A stretch of 64,000 nucleotides of DNA from Hafnia psychrotolerans (GCF_014639435.1 NZ_BMFZ01000001.1:172748-236747); one strand, 5' to 3'; shown: positions 26,797 to 35,325, numbered from the stretch's first letter. Notes: generated by a model from the letters alone, not told the origin. Numbers and translations: made by a program.

Positions 26797-27570
26797 ATGC
26801 AATCCGAAGAACAGCGTTTAATCGAAGGTCTTTTTAGCCGTTTGCAACAGGCTGAGTCCGGCACGGCACCGCGCGACGCCGATGCAGAACGTGTGATTCA
26901 GGCTTGCATCAGTAAGCAGCCGTCAGCGCCTTATTATATGGCGCAGGCGATGATCATTCAGGAAGCGGCGCTAACCAGGCTGAATCAGCAGGTTCAGGCG
27001 CAGCAGCAACAAATTGAGCAGTTACAAGAGCAGGCTAAATCCGTGCGTCCGGCAAGCAGTGGGTTCCTGTCCGGGTTGTTTGGCGGCGGATCATCGGCGC
27101 AAACTCAACCGCAGTCTGCAGGGCAAAGTCATGCAGGCAGCCAGCCGATCCCCGGTACCAGCGGCTGGGATAACCGCAACGCGCCACCGCAGCAGCAACA
27201 GGCTTACCAGCCACAAGCAGCACCACAACAGGCGGCACCTCAGCAGCCAGGGTTCCTCGGCAGCGCCTTGCGTACGGCGACCGGTGTGGCCGGCGGCGTG
27301 GTGCTGGCCGAGATGCTAACCGGCATGTTCCATCAAAGCCAGCCGCAGGAAATCATGAATATTATTCAAGAGCCACCGGTGCAGAATCTGGATCCGAACG
27401 ACGCCAGCTTCCTCAATAATAATGATTTCCAACAGCAAAATTTCGACAGCGGTCAGCCGGACTGGCAGGATGCCTCAATGAGTGATAACAGCGACAATTC
27501 AGGTTTTGGTTTTGGCGCTGACGATGGCAGCTCCGATGATTTTAGTAATGACGACGACTCCTTTTTCTAA
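26797..27570 (+). CDS. DUF2076 family protein
   Basis: A 257-residue protein of the DUF2076 family. The conserved N-terminal helical part begins MQSEEQRLIEGLFSRLQQAE, and a coiled coil rich in Gln (QVQAQQQQIEQLQEQ) follows near residues 60-85. Then come Gly/Ser/Gln/Pro-rich linkers, a possible amphipathic or membrane segment (RTATGVAGGVVLAEMLTGMF) and a very acidic Asp/Ser/Asn tail ending DDDSFF. The function is unknown. An AAGGTGA box lies before the chosen ATG; the frame is open 15 codons further up without a start of similar quality. Confidence 0.82.
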   Translation: MQSEEQRLIEGLFSRLQQAESGTAPRDADAERVIQACISKQPSAPYYMAQAMIIQEAALTRLNQQVQAQQQQIEQLQEQAKSVRPASSGFLSGLFGGGSSAQTQPQSAGQSHAGSQPIPGTSGWDNRNAPPQQQQAYQPQAAPQQAAPQQPGFLGSALRTATGVAGGVVLAEMLTGMFHQSQPQEIMNIIQEPPVQNLDPNDASFLNNNDFQQQNFDSGQPDWQDASMSDNSDNSGFGFGADDGSSDDFSNDDDSFF

Positions 27571-27738
27571 TGTTTTATGGTTTTCGAAGGCGTTTTTACA
27601 GTAGGAATTATCGTACAAGTTGTAAGAGTGAGAGGTTTATCGCTTATTGCAATCGGAATTCTGGACAAAAGCTGAATCTGTTGCTGTACTGTAACTGACA
27701 CACGTTTTGTGTCGTTCATTAACGTAAAGGTAAGTTTG

Positions 27739-27948
27739 ATGTCAAAGATTACAGGTAGCGTTAAGTGGTTCAATGAATCTAAAGGTTTTGGTTTCATTAC
27801 CCCTGAAGATGGTAGCAAAGATGTTTTCGTGCATTTCTCTGCTATTGCCAGCAATGGTTTTAAAACCCTCGCTGAAGGCCAACGTGTTGAGTTCGAAATC
27901 ACACAGGGCGCTAAAGGTCCATCGGCTGCTGACGTTAAACCTATTTAA
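27739..27948 (+). CDS. cspE: Cold-shock-family RNA chaperone CspE
   Basis: A 69-residue single cold-shock domain. RNP1 (KGFGFITP) and RNP2 (VFVHFSAI) are present. It is closest to CspE (MSKI start, ...[16 protein letters not shown]), and the place near crcB, ybeM and tatE matches E. coli synteny. It binds single-stranded RNA, melts structure and acts as a transcription antiterminator. AAGGTAA precedes the ATG. About 170 bases of leader separate it from the DUF2076 gene and may hold a structured 5' UTR. Confidence 0.93.
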   Translation: MSKITGSVKWFNESKGFGFITPEDGSKDVFVHFSAIASNGFKTLAEGQRVEFEITQGAKGPSAADVKPI

Positions 27949-27965
27949 CTCTAGCCAAATTTTGA

Positions 27966-27994
27966 AAAAACCCGCTGATGCGGGTTTTTTTTAT
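27966..27994 (+). terminator. Bidirectional terminator
   Basis: CCCGC-TGAT-GCGGG is flanked by six A residues on the left and eight T residues on the right. It ends cspE on the plus strand and probably the efflux gene on the minus strand. Confidence 0.92.
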
Positions 27995-28016
27995 TCTTCT
28001 ATCGGTTAGGCAGGGT

Positions 28017-29213
28017 TCACGCCGCCGCCGTATTTTTACGTACCAGTGAGACAAACAGTATGATGGCGATCGCGTAACAGCCGAGGATCGTCAGTCCCAT
28101 CGACAACGCCGACGTGCCGCCCAGCCCACTGAGTGGAACACTAATCGCTCCCAGAGCGAACATGCACACACCAATCAGTGCCGACGCGCTGCCCGCATTC
28201 TTCCCCTGACTTTGCATCGCCAGTGAACCCGCATTCGGACCAACAATCCCGATAGTAATGACTGAGAAGAACAGTGGCACCATCAGCAGGATCAGTGGAG
28301 CGTGCAGGCTTGCCGCAATAACCAGAGAGACAGAACCGACTGCGGCGAGACACAGGCCGATTTTAACCAGTGCCAGCTCGCCCCACTTGCGGCTCAGGCG
28401 CGTTGAGACCTGTGCGGCAATCACCAGGCCAAGACCATTGGCGGCAAAGCACAGGCTGAACATCTGCGGACTGAGGTGATAGATTTGCTGCAAAACAAAA
28501 GGCGATGCACCGATATAGGCGAACATACCGGCCATCGTAAAGCCCTGAGTTAAACATAATCCCATAAATTGCCGGTCTTTCATTAGACGGCCAATCGAAC
28601 GTACCATCACCATCACACCCCCTTGTGAGCGCCGCTCAATGGGGAGTGTTTCGTGCAACTTCAGCAGGGAGAAGCTGAAAAGCAGCACGGAAATTATCGC
28701 CAGTGCGCCGAAAACCCCGCGCCAGCTCATAAAGTTCAGTAAGCCGCCGCCCAATACCGGCGCGATAATCGGTGCCAGTCCATTGACCAGCATCAGCAGC
28801 GCAAAGAACCGTGTCAGCTCGTGACCATTATATAAGTCACGGGCCACGGCGCGCGACAGCACCGCACCACCTGCGCCCGCAACACCCTGTAACAGACGGG
28901 CAACGATCAGTTGGTCAATATTTTGCGCGACGGCACAGCCCACTGAAGCCACCAACAGCAGTGCCAGCGACCACAACAGCGGGCGCATACGGCCATATTT
29001 GTCACTCAGCGGGCCAAAAATCAGCTGGCCCAGACCGAGCCCCAACAAACCGGCGGTCAGACTCAACTGACTGGTGGCGGTGGTGGTATTAAGCTCGACC
29101 GCCATTTCGGGCAGTGCAGGCAAATAAAGGTCCGTACACAGCGGCCCGAGCGCTGCGAGTGAACCCAAAACCAAGGCATAACCCAGGCGTTTTTCTGTCA
29201 GGTGATTGCTCAT
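28017..29213 (-). CDS. Bcr/CflA-type drug efflux MFS transporter
   Basis: A 12-helix transporter of about 398 residues (DHA1, Bcr/CflA group). It has the start LVLGSLAALGPLCTDLYLPALPEM, the motif A loop GPLSDKYGRMRPLL and motif C-like GLAPIIAPVLGG. Relatives export chloramphenicol, bicyclomycin or similar compounds; the substrate here is unknown. It follows the TetR gene on the same strand with a gap of about 40 bases, so the regulator and pump form one unit. The ATG at 29213 has a GGAT box; an ATG 4 codons upstream (29225) is possible. Confidence 0.9.
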   Translation of the reverse strand: MSNHLTEKRLGYALVLGSLAALGPLCTDLYLPALPEMAVELNTTTATSQLSLTAGLLGLGLGQLIFGPLSDKYGRMRPLLWSLALLLVASVGCAVAQNIDQLIVARLLQGVAGAGGAVLSRAVARDLYNGHELTRFFALLMLVNGLAPIIAPVLGGGLLNFMSWRGVFGALAIISVLLFSFSLLKLHETLPIERRSQGGVMVMVRSIGRLMKDRQFMGLCLTQGFTMAGMFAYIGASPFVLQQIYHLSPQMFSLCFAANGLGLVIAAQVSTRLSRKWGELALVKIGLCLAAVGSVSLVIAASLHAPLILLMVPLFFSVITIGIVGPNAGSLAMQSQGKNAGSASALIGVCMFALGAISVPLSGLGGTSALSMGLTILGCYAIAIILFVSLVRKNTAAA

Positions 29214-29255
29214 TACTTTATCCATTTCTGGTGGTTTTTGGGATGAAAACGAGGG

Positions 29256-29909
29256 TTAAGGCTGGGGAGGTAGCATTGCAGGATCAAACAGTCGGCTAAA
29301 CAGCCGATCATAAAGTACATCAAGATGAATGGGATCGGCATGCTGGGTCGTCAGGTGGCGAAATGCCGTGCCTTCACAAATGACCGCCAGTATTTCGACT
29401 CTGGCGGCTAATTCATCATCCGACAAGTGGGAATAGGTTCTTGCCAGCATGGCTTTGGCTTCATTAAACAGTTGGCCTTCTGCATCGCGCCAAATCTGTT
29501 CCACCACGGGGTTACGTGTCGCTTCGGCGGTCACTTCTAACATCAGGGCATGATCTATTTCGGGCTGTTCCAGACTCCGCTCAGGGCTGGCGTTCCGTGG
29601 GTGTTCGACATGCAAGCTGCCAATACGCCGGTGGGCAAGATTCTCGGCCATCTGCCGTAGATTATGGGCATTGCCGGTCATCAGACTGATTTTCTTAAAT
29701 ACGATGCGTCTTACGATCTCTTCGATAATGGCATCTTTATTGGCGAAATAGCGATAAATCTGCCCAACGCTAAGCCGCGATGTCTTGGCTATTTCCGCCA
29801 TGCCAGCACCGTGGAATCCATGTTTTCGAAAGCAAATCCGTGATGCGGCGATAATTTGATCCCGTCTGGCGCAGATGCGCTGTTCTTTACTTTCCTGAGG
29901 ATGAAGCAT
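29256..29909 (-). CDS. TetR-family repressor of the efflux gene
   Basis: A 217-residue TetR/AcrR protein. The N-terminal helix-turn-helix lies in RRDQIIAASRICFRKHGFHGAGMAEIAKTSRLSVGQIYRYFANKDAIIEEI. The C-terminal ligand domain is variable. It is first in the TetR-MFS gene pair, with a perfect inverted repeat (29950-29961) 40 bases upstream that could be its own operator. The expected role is to repress the pump gene until an inducing drug binds. Confidence 0.9.
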   Translation of the reverse strand: MLHPQESKEQRICARRDQIIAASRICFRKHGFHGAGMAEIAKTSRLSVGQIYRYFANKDAIIEEIVRRIVFKKISLMTGNAHNLRQMAENLAHRRIGSLHVEHPRNASPERSLEQPEIDHALMLEVTAEATRNPVVEQIWRDAEGQLFNEAKAMLARTYSHLSDDELAARVEILAVICEGTAFRHLTTQHADPIHLDVLYDRLFSRLFDPAMLPPQP

Positions 29910-29949
29910 TGGGTTGGATGACCTGAGGTTAGGCGTGCACAGTGGGTGT

Positions 29950-29961
29950 GAACGTTCGTTC
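29950..29961. promoter_or_regulatory. Inverted repeat, candidate TetR operator
   Basis: GAACG-TT-CGTTC is a perfect palindrome 40 bases upstream of the TetR gene start, the usual location for autoregulation by this family. Confidence 0.6.
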
Positions 29962-30057
29962 TCAAGTATAGATTACGAAGTGTTGAAGGTAAATACTAAA
30001 AAAACAGCGCAGACTCAGAAAGTCTACGCCGTCGAGGTGCGGGCAGTGGAAATCGGG

Positions 30058-30153
30058 TCAGGAGATAAAATAGTCGTGTAGGAAAATGGCGCTAACCAGT
30101 AGACACAGCGACACTACCAGCATTTCTGAAAAATTTTTTGGCATTGAGAACAT
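30058..30153 (-). CDS. Possible 31-residue membrane peptide
   Basis: The frame starts MFSMPKNFSEMLVV and ends IFLHDYFIS. A GGAG box lies 7 bases before the ATG. Residues 10-25 (EMLVVSLCLLVSAIFL) form one hydrophobic helix, as in many short enterobacterial inner membrane proteins. It lies alone between the TetR gene and crcB, on the minus strand. A TATAAT at the start codon could instead be a -10 box, which would leave only a leaderless ATG at codon 4. The evidence is therefore mixed, and no known family is recognised. Confidence 0.45.
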   Translation of the reverse strand: MFSMPKNFSEMLVVSLCLLVSAIFLHDYFIS

Positions 30154-30274
30154 TATAGGCTCCGGATAATCCACAGTTTATGCCTACCAGTATGAAGTTC
30201 TAAAATGAAGGAAACATTAAGACGGTGGGGGAAATACCTAATGCCAACGGATTTATCTCACAGAATGAGCCGCT

Positions 30275-30305
30275 AACGATGCCTTGATCATAAAAAGGCA
30301 TCGTT
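30275..30305 (-). terminator. Hairpin downstream of crcB
   Basis: AACGATGCCTT pairs perfectly with AAGGCATCGTT over 11 bp, 11 bases after the crcB stop. The T-run is short, so it is a probable but not strong terminator. In the rest of 29962-30316 I see only the small ORF described separately. Confidence 0.65.
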
Positions 30306-30316
30306 GTGATTCAAAA

Positions 30317-30700
30317 CTAGTGTGCGGTGTACCAACTGACCAGCATAAAGGCCAGCAATGTCATGGTCAGCGATCCAGCCAGGTTCACGAACATATTGAG
30401 TAGCGCACCGGCAAAGCGGCCATTTTGCAACATGTAGACCACTTCCAGTGAGAAGGTCGAGAAGGTGGTCAGCCCGCCGCAAAAACCGGTAGTCAGCAGC
30501 AGTTTCCATACCGGGTCAAGGTGGGTAAGACGACTGAAAGTAGCAATACAGAGTCCGATGATAAACGCGCCGACCAGATTGACGGTCAAGGTTCCGAGAG
30601 GCAGAACGGGCGTCATACCATTCATTTTCATACTGACATACCAACGGGCCATACTGCCCAAACCGCCACCAATAAATACTGCAAGTAATGTACTGAACAT
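30317..30700 (-). CDS. crcB: Fluoride ion channel/exporter CrcB (Fluc)
   Basis: A 127-residue protein with four membrane helices. Family motifs are [10 protein letters not shown] at the N-terminus, [14 protein letters not shown], and [15 protein letters not shown], which holds the Phe and Asn/Thr residues that line the pore of the dual-topology dimer. It removes cytoplasmic fluoride. A fluoride riboswitch lies 70-130 bases upstream, so induction by fluoride is expected. Its position between cspE and tatE matches E. coli. Confidence 0.95.
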   Translation of the reverse strand: MFSTLLAVFIGGGLGSMARWYVSMKMNGMTPVLPLGTLTVNLVGAFIIGLCIATFSRLTHLDPVWKLLLTTGFCGGLTTFSTFSLEVVYMLQNGRFAGALLNMFVNLAGSLTMTLLAFMLVSWYTAH

Positions 30701-30771
30701 AAAAGCCTTTCGTGAGGTTGAGTGATTATTTAGAAAGGTTCCGGCGTCATGCTACGAACCTCTCAATGAGA

Positions 30772-30828
30772 TTACGTAGACATCATTAGCCGGTAAAGGC
30801 GGTTTCGGAGGAATGTCATCTCCATCAT
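30772..30828 (-). ncRNA. Fluoride riboswitch (crcB motif)
   Basis: Reading the minus strand, the conserved pieces are GATGGAGATGACATTCCTCC, then AAACCGCC, then GGCTAATGATGTCTACG. These match the fluoride aptamer with its pseudoknot. A downstream hairpin (AAAGGTTC with GAACCTCT, about 30734-30763) could be the expression platform before crcB. Confidence 0.9.
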
Positions 30829-30890
30829 GTCGCGGGATTTTACACGGCTAAGGCAATAATTTGTAGCGTCTCATCAAGAGATTAATGAAC

Positions 30891-32234
30891 TTAGCCAAGG
30901 GCCAATACAATCGCATCGGCAATCACATCAATCTGTTCGGCTTTGAGCTGCGACGTACTGATACGAATAAACTGTCCTGGCCCGGTCCGGCTGCGTTCAC
31001 CGGGCAGCACGGCAATACCTCTGGCGGCAAGAGTGACCAAGGCAAACTGCTCAGAAGGCACCGGGATCAGGATCGAAAGACCGTCCCGGTGAGGGATATT
31101 AACCCCGCGTATTTTTAGCGCATCCGACATCGCCTTGCGCCGTTCTGCGTAAACCCGCTTAGCCTGTTCAATCCCTTCTTGCGTTTTTTGATCATTGATC
31201 AGATAGGCCAGCGCCTGCTGCAAAATACGGCTCGACCAGCCTGCGCCAAAATTGCGGAATGATTTGATCTGTTTGATCAAATCTTCAGAGCTGGATATCA
31301 CCGCCAGACGCAGATCTGGCCCGTAGGCTTTGGAATACGAGCGAACGTGGACGGTGCGCAGTGGCAGCACGCTACCCATGCTGATTGGTTTTTCTCGCGA
31401 CAACTGGCCGATGCCATCATCTTCAATGATCAGTGTATTGCTCGCACTGAGGATCTCCGCCAGTACCGCATAACGTTCGGCATTCAGTGCGTGGCCACAG
31501 TGAGAATGCGTCCGTGGTTGATAGATAAAACAGGACGGTTTTTTCGCCAACGCCATCTGTAATGATTCGGGAATGGGACCAAATTCATCACATTTTACTG
31601 GCAGAACCTGCGCCCCCAGATTGTCCAGCATATCCAGCAGGCGGGTGGCTGTCGGATCTTCAATGGCGACCACCGAGCCTTGCATCAGCAGGGTTTGCAG
31701 CGTCAGGTTCATGGCGTCAAAACCACCGTCTGCCGCCATAAAAGCCCCGGCTTCATAAGGCCAGCTGGGTTTAATCGCCTTCAACAGTGCAGGCGCAATC
31801 GCCTCGCGCTGATAGCTATTGAGATTATCTGCGCTGACACCGGCCTGGAGTGCGGCGCTAAGATCAGGCAATAGGGTGGGGTCCGGTGACGACAGGGCTA
31901 AATCGGCAATGATGTGATCCCCGAAGTTACCGATTTTCTCAAAACGCGCGGGGCGAGGAGAGAGCGTATCGCCGCATACCCAGACGCCGTTGCGCCCGCG
32001 CCCGGCAATCACTTTCTGGCGACGAAGCTGACTCCATGCGGCCGATACCGTAGCCGGGCTGACGCCCAGTGCCTGCGCCAGTTCACGTACCGCCGGTAAG
32101 TGTGTGCCAATCTCAATAATACCCGAGCGGATCATCGACGCCGTTTCGAGCGCAATGCCGCGCATTGAACGGTCTTCCAAATGAGCGGCGAACCACTCAG
32201 CATCCCGTGTTTTTACCTGCAGACGGTCACTCAT
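30891..32234 (-). CDS. MocR-family regulator (GntR helix plus aminotransferase-like domain)
   Basis: A 447-residue MocR/PtsJ-type protein. The winged helix at about 15-85 includes HLPAVRELAQALGVSPATVSAAWSQLRRQKVI. The rest is a fold-type I aminotransferase-like domain with the PLP Lys in VRSYSKAYGPDLRLA. Such regulators sense PLP or amino compounds. It is divergent from a decarboxylase-like gene, an amidase gene and an ABC importer and is the obvious candidate for controlling them. AAGGAAAATA before the ATG supports the start. Confidence 0.9.
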   Translation of the reverse strand: MSDRLQVKTRDAEWFAAHLEDRSMRGIALETASMIRSGIIEIGTHLPAVRELAQALGVSPATVSAAWSQLRRQKVIAGRGRNGVWVCGDTLSPRPARFEKIGNFGDHIIADLALSSPDPTLLPDLSAALQAGVSADNLNSYQREAIAPALLKAIKPSWPYEAGAFMAADGGFDAMNLTLQTLLMQGSVVAIEDPTATRLLDMLDNLGAQVLPVKCDEFGPIPESLQMALAKKPSCFIYQPRTHSHCGHALNAERYAVLAEILSASNTLIIEDDGIGQLSREKPISMGSVLPLRTVHVRSYSKAYGPDLRLAVISSSEDLIKQIKSFRNFGAGWSSRILQQALAYLINDQKTQEGIEQAKRVYAERRKAMSDALKIRGVNIPHRDGLSILIPVPSEQFALVTLAARGIAVLPGERSRTGPGQFIRISTSQLKAEQIDVIADAIVLALG

Positions 32235-32323
32235 TATTTTCCTTTTGTTCAGTAACAAAGAATATATTGTACATATTATATTATGACATTAGTATCAAAC
32301 TTAACCAATTGGACGATAAAATA

Positions 32324-32345
32324 ATCACACTGACATCAATGTGAT
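32324..32345. promoter_or_regulatory. Inverted repeat in the MocR divergent promoter
   Basis: ATCACA-N10-TGTGAT lies in the 177-base divergent region, 67 bases before the decarboxylase-like gene. The half-site orientation is opposite to that of CRP. It is a candidate operator for the MocR protein; the region also holds an AT-rich TTGTACATA stretch at 32268-32276. Confidence 0.35.
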
Positions 32346-32411
32346 CGCTAATGCTCAATGGGATGTTGTTTTCGTGATGTCTCATTTCTACACATTCATA
32401 CGAGGAACACT

Positions 32412-33383
32412 GTGGCAATCACCATCAGACTGGCAGTTCGTGACTGGGATTACTTTACGCCGCTGGCGTTAGGCGATGTTAAACCAGAGGGTTTCAATCT
32501 TGAAGTTGACCGCGTCGACACTTTGGTGGGCGATTTAGCTACCAGCGATCGCTACGACGCGGGCGAAGTCTCCTTCAGCCGTTATGCTCAGAGATGTGCC
32601 AAAAGAGAAAACGATCTGCTGGCCATACCCCACTTCCTGATGCGCGGCTTTCGTCAGCGCTGCATTATCACCCGTGACGACAGTCCGTTGACCGAACTGT
32701 CACAACTGGCAGGTAAGCGAATTGGGCTAACGGGCTGGCAGGATTCAGGCAATACATGGACACGCACGCTGCTGGCGCTCGAAGGGGTAGGGATTGAAGA
32801 TGCCAACTGGTATGTGGGGCGCTTGACGGCCGATCATCCGATTGTTGACCGGCTGGCCGGTTTTGGCCGTGCGGGGCGTATTGAAGTGGTACCCAAAGAG
32901 CGTCCGATGATGGAGCTGTTGCAGGAAGGCTGGCTCGATGCCGTGTTCACGCCTTTTATGCCAGAGGGTTTTTTCAGGCCGGACTCCGGGTTTCGTCAAT
33001 TCCAGCCCGATTTCCGTCAGGCCGAACTGACCTATTTTAATAAGGTGGGTTACGTTCCCGGCATTCACCTACTGGCGATCAAACCCGCGCTGGCCGAAGC
33101 GCATCCGTGGTTACCCCAGGCCTTGAGCGACATTATTGAACGCTCTTATCAGGTTTGGATGGATAAACGTGCCAAATATGCCGATACCACACCTTGGTTG
33201 CTGGACGATCTGCGTCGCACCGTGATGGATTTACCTGTGGACTGGAATGCAAACGGTTACGTTGCCAACAAACGAATGATTGAAGATTTTGCTAAGGAGT
33301 TACATCAGCAGAATCTGATCGCCCGGCCCTTAAGTGCGGCAGACCTTTTCCCGCAATTTGCCGCTGAATCTGACAGCCACTGA
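32412..33383 (+). CDS. 4,5-dihydroxyphthalate decarboxylase-like / binding-protein-fold protein
   Basis: A 323-residue protein from a GTG start with a GAGGAAC box 5 bases upstream. It has the layout of the Pht5 family (4,5-dihydroxyphthalate decarboxylase), which shares the periplasmic binding protein fold: IRLAVRDWDYFTPLALGDVKPEG at the N-terminus, a PHFLMRGFRQRCIITR strand, LAGKRIGLTGWQDSGNTW and GWLDAVFTPF. No signal peptide is present, so it is probably a cytoplasmic enzyme or ligand-binding protein and not a transport component. The substrate is unknown. The amidase gene starts 15 bases downstream, so the two are co-transcribed. Confidence 0.72.
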   Translation: MAITIRLAVRDWDYFTPLALGDVKPEGFNLEVDRVDTLVGDLATSDRYDAGEVSFSRYAQRCAKRENDLLAIPHFLMRGFRQRCIITRDDSPLTELSQLAGKRIGLTGWQDSGNTWTRTLLALEGVGIEDANWYVGRLTADHPIVDRLAGFGRAGRIEVVPKERPMMELLQEGWLDAVFTPFMPEGFFRPDSGFRQFQPDFRQAELTYFNKVGYVPGIHLLAIKPALAEAHPWLPQALSDIIERSYQVWMDKRAKYADTTPWLLDDLRRTVMDLPVDWNANGYVANKRMIEDFAKELHQQNLIARPLSAADLFPQFAAESDSH

Positions 33384-33398
33384 AGTTAAGGAATGAAC

Positions 33399-34199
33399 AT
33401 GAAAGTTGCATTAGGGCAGTTCGCTGTTGCCAAAGAGTGGCAAGCCAATGCAGAAACCTGTCTTTCGCTGATGGCGACGTCTCGCGAAGCCGGGATTGAT
33501 TTACTGGTGTTGCCGGAAGGCATCCTGGCGCGAGATATCGCTGATCCTGATTTGGTGTTGAAAGCAGCCCAGCCGCTCGATGGCCCATTTGTCAGCCAGC
33601 TACTGGCAGCCAGCGTTGGCAATCAGATGACCACCATGATGAGTGTGCATATTCCTGCACCCGATGGCCGCGTCTGGAATGTGCTGATCTCCATCCGCAA
33701 CGGCGAGATCATTTCTGAGTACCGCAAGCTGCACTTGTATGACGCATTTTCAGCGCAAGAGTCTAAAAATGTTACGCCCGGTAAAGAGGTTCCGCCGCTG
33801 GTTGAGGTGGCGGGTTTTAAAGTCGGCTTAATGACCTGTTATGACGTGCGTTTTCCTGAGTTGGCACGCCGTCTGGTGCTCGACGGTGCCGAGGTATTAG
33901 TGTTGCCTGCCGCTTGGGTAAAAGGTCCACTCAAAGAGATGCACTGGGAAGTGCTGGTGACCGCTCGTGCGCTGGAAAATACCACTTATATGGTGGCAGT
34001 CGGTGAGTGCGGCGAGCGCAATATCGGTAACAGCATGGTCGTTGACCCACTTGGTGTGGCCATTGCCCGCGCTGCCGAAGCACCGGCTCTGGTGTTTGCT
34101 CAATTGGATAAAGATCGTCTTATTCACGCACGTAAGGTATTGCCGGTGCTGGAAAATCGCTGCTTTGATATCCCACAGCTACGCAACGACAAGTTTTGA
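33399..34199 (+). CDS. ybeM: YbeM-type CN-hydrolase (nitrilase superfamily amidase)
   Basis: A 266-residue carbon-nitrogen hydrolase with the Glu-Lys-Cys triad: Glu40 in LVLPEGILARD, Lys110 in YRKLHLYDAF and Cys147 in MTCYDVRFPE. Similarity to E. coli YbeM runs end to end (LPAAWVKGPLKEMHWE, YMVAVGECGERNIGNS). YbeM homologues act on deaminated glutathione, and the chromosomal place near crcB and tatE is that of ybeM. Here, however, it is fused into an operon-like run with a decarboxylase-like gene and next to an importer, so its substrate may differ. AAGGA lies 6 bases before the ATG at 33399. Confidence 0.85.
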   Translation: MKVALGQFAVAKEWQANAETCLSLMATSREAGIDLLVLPEGILARDIADPDLVLKAAQPLDGPFVSQLLAASVGNQMTTMMSVHIPAPDGRVWNVLISIRNGEIISEYRKLHLYDAFSAQESKNVTPGKEVPPLVEVAGFKVGLMTCYDVRFPELARRLVLDGAEVLVLPAAWVKGPLKEMHWEVLVTARALENTTYMVAVGECGERNIGNSMVVDPLGVAIARAAEAPALVFAQLDKDRLIHARKVLPVLENRCFDIPQLRNDKF

Positions 34200-34245
34200 A
34201 CATGCCATGCTGATCCTCAGCGGCTGGGCGTGCAGTAAAAATAAA

Positions 34246-34339
34246 GCGCGAACAACACCAGGGAGCGCTGCAGTAAACCCGTCGCTTTAGCGCCAGAATC
34301 GACGGTATAACACGTAGATGGCGCGAACAACACCAGGGA
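34246..34339 (+). repeat. 19-bp direct repeat upstream of ABC importer
   Basis: GCGCGAACAACACCAGGGA occurs at 34246-34264 and again at 34321-34339, a period of 75 bases. An 8-base GCAGTAAA motif also repeats here (34232 and 34270). The spacer is non-coding and directly precedes the importer genes, so the copies may be regulator sites or a duplicated leader segment. Confidence 0.8.
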
Positions 34340-34416
34340 AGGTGTTAACAAAAATAAAATGATTCCTATTATTTTTTCACAACATCCAGGTCGACTTTTA
34401 AACAGAGGAAATAGAG

Positions 34417-35325
34417 ATGATGGCAAAACCATTACGTCAGGCTTCGCTACTGGCGGCGGCGATATTTTCGATATTCGCCAGCCATGTTATGGCTGCTGAA
34501 AATGTGGCAATCCCGGCTCAAACGATGGATCCGGCGCTGCATGCAAAATTACCGGCTGAGATCCAAAAATCCGGGGTCATGACGTCGGTGAATAATGGCT
34601 CGTTTCCCCCCTATGAAATTGTCACCGGCAGTAACTCCCTTGACGGTGCCAGCGCCGATCTGGCCCGTGCATTAGGGGGCGTGCTGGGCGTGAAAATTGA
34701 ACATGCTTCGGTCAGCGGATTGTCCGGTATTTTGAGCGGCATGGCGGCCGGGCGTTATCAGATGGGGATCGGCCCGATTGGTGATTACCCAGACCGTCAG
34801 GCGAAAAATGATTTCGTCGATTTCGTCAAAGAATTCGTGGTGTTTGCTGTGCATAAAGGCAACCCACAAAAGATCAATGCACTGGAAGACACTTGCGGTA
34901 AACGCATCGCGGTGATGGCTGGTGGCTCGGCTGAGCAGGTGATCCGTAAGCAGTCGGCGTTGTGCGTGAAAGGCGGTAAACCGGCGGTTACCATTCAGTC
35001 TTACGCCGATCAGCCCACCTCGATTCTGGCGGTGCGTTCCAACCGATCCGACGCATTCTTCTCTTCCCAGGCACCGCTGACCTATTTCGTACAGAAAGCC
35101 AACGGTCAGTTGGAGCTGACAGGCACTGGTAAAGCTAACGGGTTTGGCGATATCTTCCAGGGTACGGTAGTGCCGAAAGATTCCGCCGTGCGTGACGCGA
35201 TTCTGGCGGGATATCAGAAATTATTTGATAACGGGACTTACGCCATCATCATGAAAAAATGGGGTCTGGAAGAGAATATGATCGCCGCGCCTGGTATCAA
35301 TCTGGCCAAGGTGCAGCCCCAATGA
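34417..35325 (+). CDS. ABC importer substrate-binding protein, polar amino acid type
   Basis: A 302-residue family 3 binding protein with signal peptide MMAKPLRQASLLAAAIFSIFASHVMA. The binding-fold motifs SVNNGSFPPYEIV, DGASADLARALGGVL, GPIGDYPDRQ and a KWGLEE C-terminal helix are visible. Family 3 members carry amino acids, opines or similar small ligands. The segment normally reading DNN or DVA before the ligand site is changed to GPIGDYPDRQAKNDFVDFVKEFVV, so the ligand cannot be guessed. It is followed with a 4-base overlap by the permease. AGAGGAAATAG is its ribosome site. Confidence 0.88.
   Translation: MMAKPLRQASLLAAAIFSIFASHVMAAENVAIPAQTMDPALHAKLPAEIQKSGVMTSVNNGSFPPYEIVTGSNSLDGASADLARALGGVLGVKIEHASVSGLSGILSGMAAGRYQMGIGPIGDYPDRQAKNDFVDFVKEFVVFAVHKGNPQKINALEDTCGKRIAVMAGGSAEQVIRKQSALCVKGGKPAVTIQSYADQPTSILAVRSNRSDAFFSSQAPLTYFVQKANGQLELTGTGKANGFGDIFQGTVVPKDSAVRDAILAGYQKLFDNGTYAIIMKKWGLEENMIAAPGINLAKVQPQ

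Noticed and set aside
34201-34416. CRISPR-like repeat before the importer
   Set aside because: Only two copies, a 56-base spacer and no cas genes; it is a simple direct repeat.
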